51,823 nt of DNA, from NCBI GenBank assembly GCA_027943245.1, contig JANDJZ010000287.1:1-51823 (forward strand). The letters are read 5' to 3'. The stretch is from Acanthamoeba sp. SK_2022b (lineage: Eukaryota > Discosea > Longamoebia > Acanthamoebidae). Position numbers and translations under genes: made by a program. Shown here one piece after another: positions 48,793 to 51,823 of the stretch. How positions within the stretch are numbered: position 1 is the first letter of the stretch; the number at the start of each line of letters is the position of its first letter. Under the pieces are notes generated by a model that was not told the origin of the DNA, made no database searches, and was given only the letters and a program-made list of their open reading frames with translations.

Positions 48793-48939
48793 TGTTGAGA
48801 GTTTAGGCTATGGAGTAGTAGAGAAGGGTTTATTGTGTGAGTGTGAACCAATACGGTTACAGAGAGAAGGATGCAGTTTAAGTAAGTGTGGTTGTGGGCA
48901 CACGTTGTGTGGTGATGTGGGCGCTGCAAGGCAGCACCA
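48793..48939 (-). repeat. LTR (5' LTR of the minus-strand element)
   Basis: Same length and ends as the LTR at 45300. Its inner edge is next to the primer-binding site; its outer edge abuts the ETF-QO fragment directly. Confidence 0.9.
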
Positions 48940-49230
48940 CGGCAACGATCAGAATTGCCACCTCACTTTCGTGGGATCCTACGGCGCTGAAGTTGATCAA
49001 CCTTCTTTTCTTCATATGTATGTGGCTGACTTCGACGTTTGTGACTCAACAGTGTACACTCTAGTACTGCCCTATGGGTGTACAAGTATGTTGAAAACAA
49101 GCTCATGACCAACTTCTAGAACTGCGTGCACTGCAAGACGTGCGACATCAAGGATCCCACTCTGAACATCGACTGACAGCAGTGTGTACATCTCTTGTCG
49201 TAGTTGGCCCACTAAACTCTTATATGAGCA
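48940..49230 (+). pseudogene. Duplicated 3' fragment of ETF-QO
   Basis: A degraded copy of about 44320-44680, including the last intron region (shortened) and the 3' flank GTTGGCCCACTAAACTC. The reading frame has an early TAG after NF and several frame changes. The cluster motif codons for [13 protein letters not shown] remain readable up to a TGA. Begins exactly at the LTR edge. Confidence 0.85.
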
Positions 49231-49322
49231 CAACGAGAGCATCCGAGCCTTCTTCGGAGGAAAGCTTCGCCTCTGCGAGTACTGAGAGCCGACTTACCAG
49301 GTATGCCGCGGTAGAGTCGTGC

Positions 49323-49779
49323 TTACTCGGAATCGGAAGGAGAGGCCGCCTTGTAGTTTTGCATCTCATCGGCGTACCGCTGCTTGTCCTTCTCAGCCAT
49401 GACGAGGTAGGGCTTCTTCTCCTTCTCGGAGAGCTCGCGCCACATTGCACCGAGCATCTTGGAGATGGTAGGCAACTTCTCGGTGGGGTTGGCCTCTTTT
49501 ACTTCGGCCCTCTTCTCACTCACTGCCGCACGTCGGGTCCTTCAGCAAATGTAAACACTGAATGCGAGAGCGCGTACCAAAGAAGAAGTATCCAGTAGTT
49601 GGCCTCTTGGGCGCGTTGGGGTCCTTCGGCTTCCTCTTCGAAACGCGCTTGGTAGCGACCTTCTTGGCCTTTATAGACTCGGTCTTCGCCATAGCTTGCT
49701 TGGATGCGCTCTTATTGCTCGAGCTCACGTTCCTCGAAGCGGGAGGGACGTTCTCCTTGTTCTTAGTAAGGCGGGGCAT
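49323..49779 (-). CDS. HMG-box DNA-binding protein
   Basis: Small chromatin protein with one HMG box. Two frame-checked exons (49779-49578, 49522-49323) give 133 codons. A Lys/Ser-rich N-terminus (KRVSKRKPKDPNAPKRP) leads into the box (TTGYFFF ... VSEKRAEVKEANP, MLGAMWRELSEKEKKPYL, DEMQNYKAAS). The DPNAPKRP entry and MWRELSEKEKKPY are standard HMGB features. Non-sequence-specific DNA bending in the nucleus is the expected role. The intron lies within the first helix region, as in the other copy. Head-to-head with the small gene at 50009. Confidence 0.92.
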
Positions 49780-50008
49780 CTTGGGGTATAACTGCAGGCT
49801 AGCTTCACGTGTGACTTGTGCAGGCTGGCGGGTGAGATGAGAATGCCGGACCATTCTGCCTGCGCATTCGCGTTGTTTGCGGGAGGGGCAGGCAAAGCCG
49901 GATTTTTCCCTGTTCTGAGACATTCATCGTGGCCGCCGTGGTGAACTTGCAACACGCAAGCAGGACGATTAGCAGCCGAGACAAATTGAGAGCAACTAGC
50001 GGCTGAAG

Positions 50009-50293
50009 ATGAGCAACTCTTCTGCACAGAGCGGCGTGGACTCCTCCCGCATCAACAAGGATGCGGCTAGGGCGGCCATGAGCCGTATGCCCGCCCCAGG
50101 CCAGAACCGACCGGGCGTCGATGCTGAGGTCTTCGCGCAACGTCAGCTGCAGGAAAACTCGAATCCCAAGACCCAGCAGGCGCTGCCCACTGCTGCACCG
50201 GGGTCTCATCCTTGGATCGCGTTGGGCAAGAACCAGCCGAGCACCGCCACCACCCGAAAGAAAATCGTCATCCCACCCCCTCATGCCTACTAA
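50009..50293 (+). CDS. Small unknown protein
   Basis: A single uninterrupted frame of 94 codons starting MSNSSAQSGVDSSRINKDAA and ending IVIPPPHAY. Hydrophilic, Gln/Pro/Ala-rich, with no signal peptide or membrane segment; probably intrinsically disordered. I do not recognise it. Supported as a gene by length, GC-rich codon use and its head-to-head position 229 bases from the HMG-box gene. Confidence 0.6.
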   Translation: MSNSSAQSGVDSSRINKDAARAAMSRMPAPGQNRPGVDAEVFAQRQLQENSNPKTQQALPTAAPGSHPWIALGKNQPSTATTRKKIVIPPPHAY

Positions 50294-50949
50294 TTGCCGA
50301 GCAAGTCAGTGCCACCTCCTTGACGACACCATCTCTCCATCTATCTCTGCTGCCAATGGAGAACGTCAGTGTATTCTATCCACCCTTGTACGTATTGGCG
50401 TTGCTCCAGAATGAATTGCCCAAACGATCTGCCTCATAATCGCGAATCTCCCCATTCTTTTTTTTTGTTATCAATTATTTTTTATACAAACAAAATTGTT
50501 TATTTCCATTTTGGCCGCTGGTGGCGTTCGAACCGCTGCCCTTGGCAGCCGCAGCAATTTCGCGTAAGTTTCACGCAACGGCCTCATTGGGGCGCAAGGT
50601 GGGCTCTGCACCCATGCAATGGCTCGTGTGCGAAACATCAACGCGTCTTGGTTTCTCTTGTTTTTCTGGTTCGTTCGCGCGCTGCCAGGCGTGCCTAGCG
50701 GTGGAGGTCACCACCCCTACAGCTCCTCCAGTCCAGCGCGAGAGCCAAGAGCGCCAAGCCCTTCATTCGGCGACGAGCGCGAGTAGTTTTGTCTTCTTCT
50801 TTATCTGCAAGTGACCCGTGACTGGAGTCATTCAGTTTCTTCCATCGCACCAGAAAGCCACCAGCCAAGCGAACAGCAACACAAGAGAGAGGAAAGCCAA
50901 GGAGAAAGAGGACTGATCAGTCAGAAAGAAAAGAGATACGGAAGCCACC
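50294..50949. other. Intergenic region before the SAM-domain gene
   Basis: The 3' flank of the small gene, an AT-rich patch at 50455-50510, then GC-rich promoter and leader DNA. A TTCGAAC word near 50527 recalls a tRNA T-loop but no cloverleaf can be folded around it. Nothing else seen. Confidence 0.4.
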
Positions 50950-51823
50950 ATGGCAACGACGGCGGCACAACTCGAAGTAAACGAGTGGTTGGACGTGATC
51001 GGCCTGAGCGAGTACAAGAAGGTCTTCGAAGACGAAGGATACGATGATATCGCGGTCGTGGCGGAGCTGACCGAGGACGACCTCGACGTCCTCAACATCA
51101 CCAAGTCTGGCACCCGCAAGAAGCTCCTACTCAAAGCCAAGGCCCTCAAGGCCACCCTCTCCAAAGGTGAGCCTTCCTTGCCCTTCTTCGTCTGTGCAGC
51201 ACACTATAGTGTCTCTGGTGTCACGTTGCACGGCGTTCGTTTATTTTTAACTATTTTTAAATTTAACAAATGGCGTTGAAACGAATTTGAAAACAAACAC
51301 CAAATTTCAGGTAGCCCTGCATGCGCGAATTGGCAAACACATAATTATCATAAATATCTTTTGAATTATTATTGAGCTGGTCAAGTTGCACGGGCCGTAT
51401 GCCTGCATCTTCACCGCCGTAGGTGTTTAATCATTTTTCGTGGCTCTTTATGGAGGTGCTGCAGCGGCATCCTCGGCGCGGTACTGCAGCTACAAGATCA
51501 ATATTTCTATATTATTTTATTTTTTTCCTATATTTCTACACCTTTTGCTCTCCTCGTATCTTTCTCTCTTCTTTGCTCACCTTGCCCCCCTCCCTTCGCT
51601 TTCCGTTCTTTGCTTCGTCCACGCAGCGGACCCGGTCGAGGCGCTTCTGCTCGCGCGACGAACTGCCACGGCCGGCGGCGCTGCTCCGCCGGCGGCGTTC
51701 CCCACAAAGAAGAGCGACGTCATCGAGCGACTCGACGCAGCCGAAGACGACGACGACGACGACGACAACGGGAGTGAAGGGGACGCGGTAGTGGCCAAGG
51801 CCAAGGAGGAGGAGGCGGCGGCA
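50950..51823 (+). CDS. SAM-domain protein (5' part; continues beyond window)
   Basis: The start lies in a perfect Kozak-like context, GCCACCATGGC. Exon 1 (50950-51166) encodes a complete sterile alpha motif: VNEWLDVIGLSEYKKVF, DIAVVAELTEDDLDVL, then GTRKKLLLKAKAL. A 460-base intron (donor GTGAGC at 51167, acceptor ACGCAG at 51626) restores frame into a low-complexity Ala-rich and Asp-rich exon that runs off the window. SAM domains mediate protein-protein association; the rest of the protein, and so its role, is not visible. Confidence 0.85.

Larger units (their letters stand above)
45300..48939 (-). mobile_element. Decayed Ty1/copia LTR retrotransposon
   Basis: Two 147-bp LTRs flank about 3.3 kb read on the minus strand. 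The order is copia-like: protease relic (FNTGTTRSF, 48.3 kb), GAG-pre-integrase zinc motif (CQLSHASKDHLHK ... CIACIEGKHH, about 47.6 kb), integrase core (CGPFPKESFQGKRYF; SDNGGEY in relic form, 47.2-47.5 kb), reverse transcriptase (DPCIYIR ... VSVYVNNCLL, about 46.1 kb), and the RT/RNase H region (YRQVVGSLLYLALTSRPNI, about 45.85 kb). Stops and frameshifts break it everywhere, and the usual YVDD catalytic box reads YVNN, so it cannot move by itself. The element is CpG-poor. No matching target-site duplication flanks it (CAGCT on the left, CGGCA on the right). Confidence 0.92.

Noticed and set aside
50515..50590. tRNA-like TTCGAAC word
   Set aside because: No acceptor, D or anticodon stems can be placed around it on either strand.

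Overview
This window is nuclear DNA of a eukaryote, most probably a free-living amoebozoan of the Acanthamoeba type. Coding exons are GC-rich and cut by many short GT-AG introns. Some introns are AT-rich, and many carry long (CA)n/(TG)n or (CACACG)n tracts. Homologs are spread over amoebae, fungi and animals: transportin, CMS1, ETF-ubiquinone oxidoreductase, RhoGAP-SH3, an F-box protein, M28 aminopeptidase and GH18 chitinase. There is no bacterial operon logic. The genus is inferred from overall style, not from a database match. Gene models were spliced by eye; those marked 'frame-checked' have exon lengths that sum to a multiple of three.

Layout. 1-2.35 kb: two secreted hydrolases on the minus strand, an M28 aminopeptidase (cut by the window edge) and a class III chitinase. 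2.7-5.7 kb: a RhoGAP-SH3 protein. 5.8-6.6 kb: an O-methyltransferase (minus). 7.3-10.4 kb: transportin. 10.9-14.0 kb: an F-box protein with a lysine/acid-rich N-terminus and an XPA-like zinc module. 14.0-19.8 kb: a mosaic of partial duplications (F-box 3' end, an unnamed membrane protein 'X', a roughly 180-bp shared module, a ubiquitin-like/pseudo-E2 gene) ending in a decayed AFG2-type AAA ATPase. 19.8-21.4 kb: intergenic, with a telomere-like tract inside an inverted repeat. 21.4-28.0 kb: one large multi-exon gene for a membrane protein built from about 19 tandem 'LLD-P...W-R' units, which I do not recognise. 28.1-34.5 kb: two apparently intact copies of a DUF5672 gene in inverted orientation around a CpG-poor spacer. 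34.6-41.2 kb: three minus-strand genes (EF-hand-like coiled coil, an unknown polytopic membrane protein, CMS1). 41.7-44.6 kb: ETF-QO. 44.7-49.8 kb: a tandem duplication of the ETF-QO 3' end plus an HMG-box gene, split by a decayed Ty1/copia element. 50-51.8 kb: a small unknown protein and the start of a SAM-domain protein.

The genes are mostly unrelated housekeeping and accessory functions. The window's interest lies in the repeat-built membrane protein, the layered duplications, and the way CpG loss marks some duplicates and the transposon but not others. Long dinucleotide arrays fall almost only inside introns.
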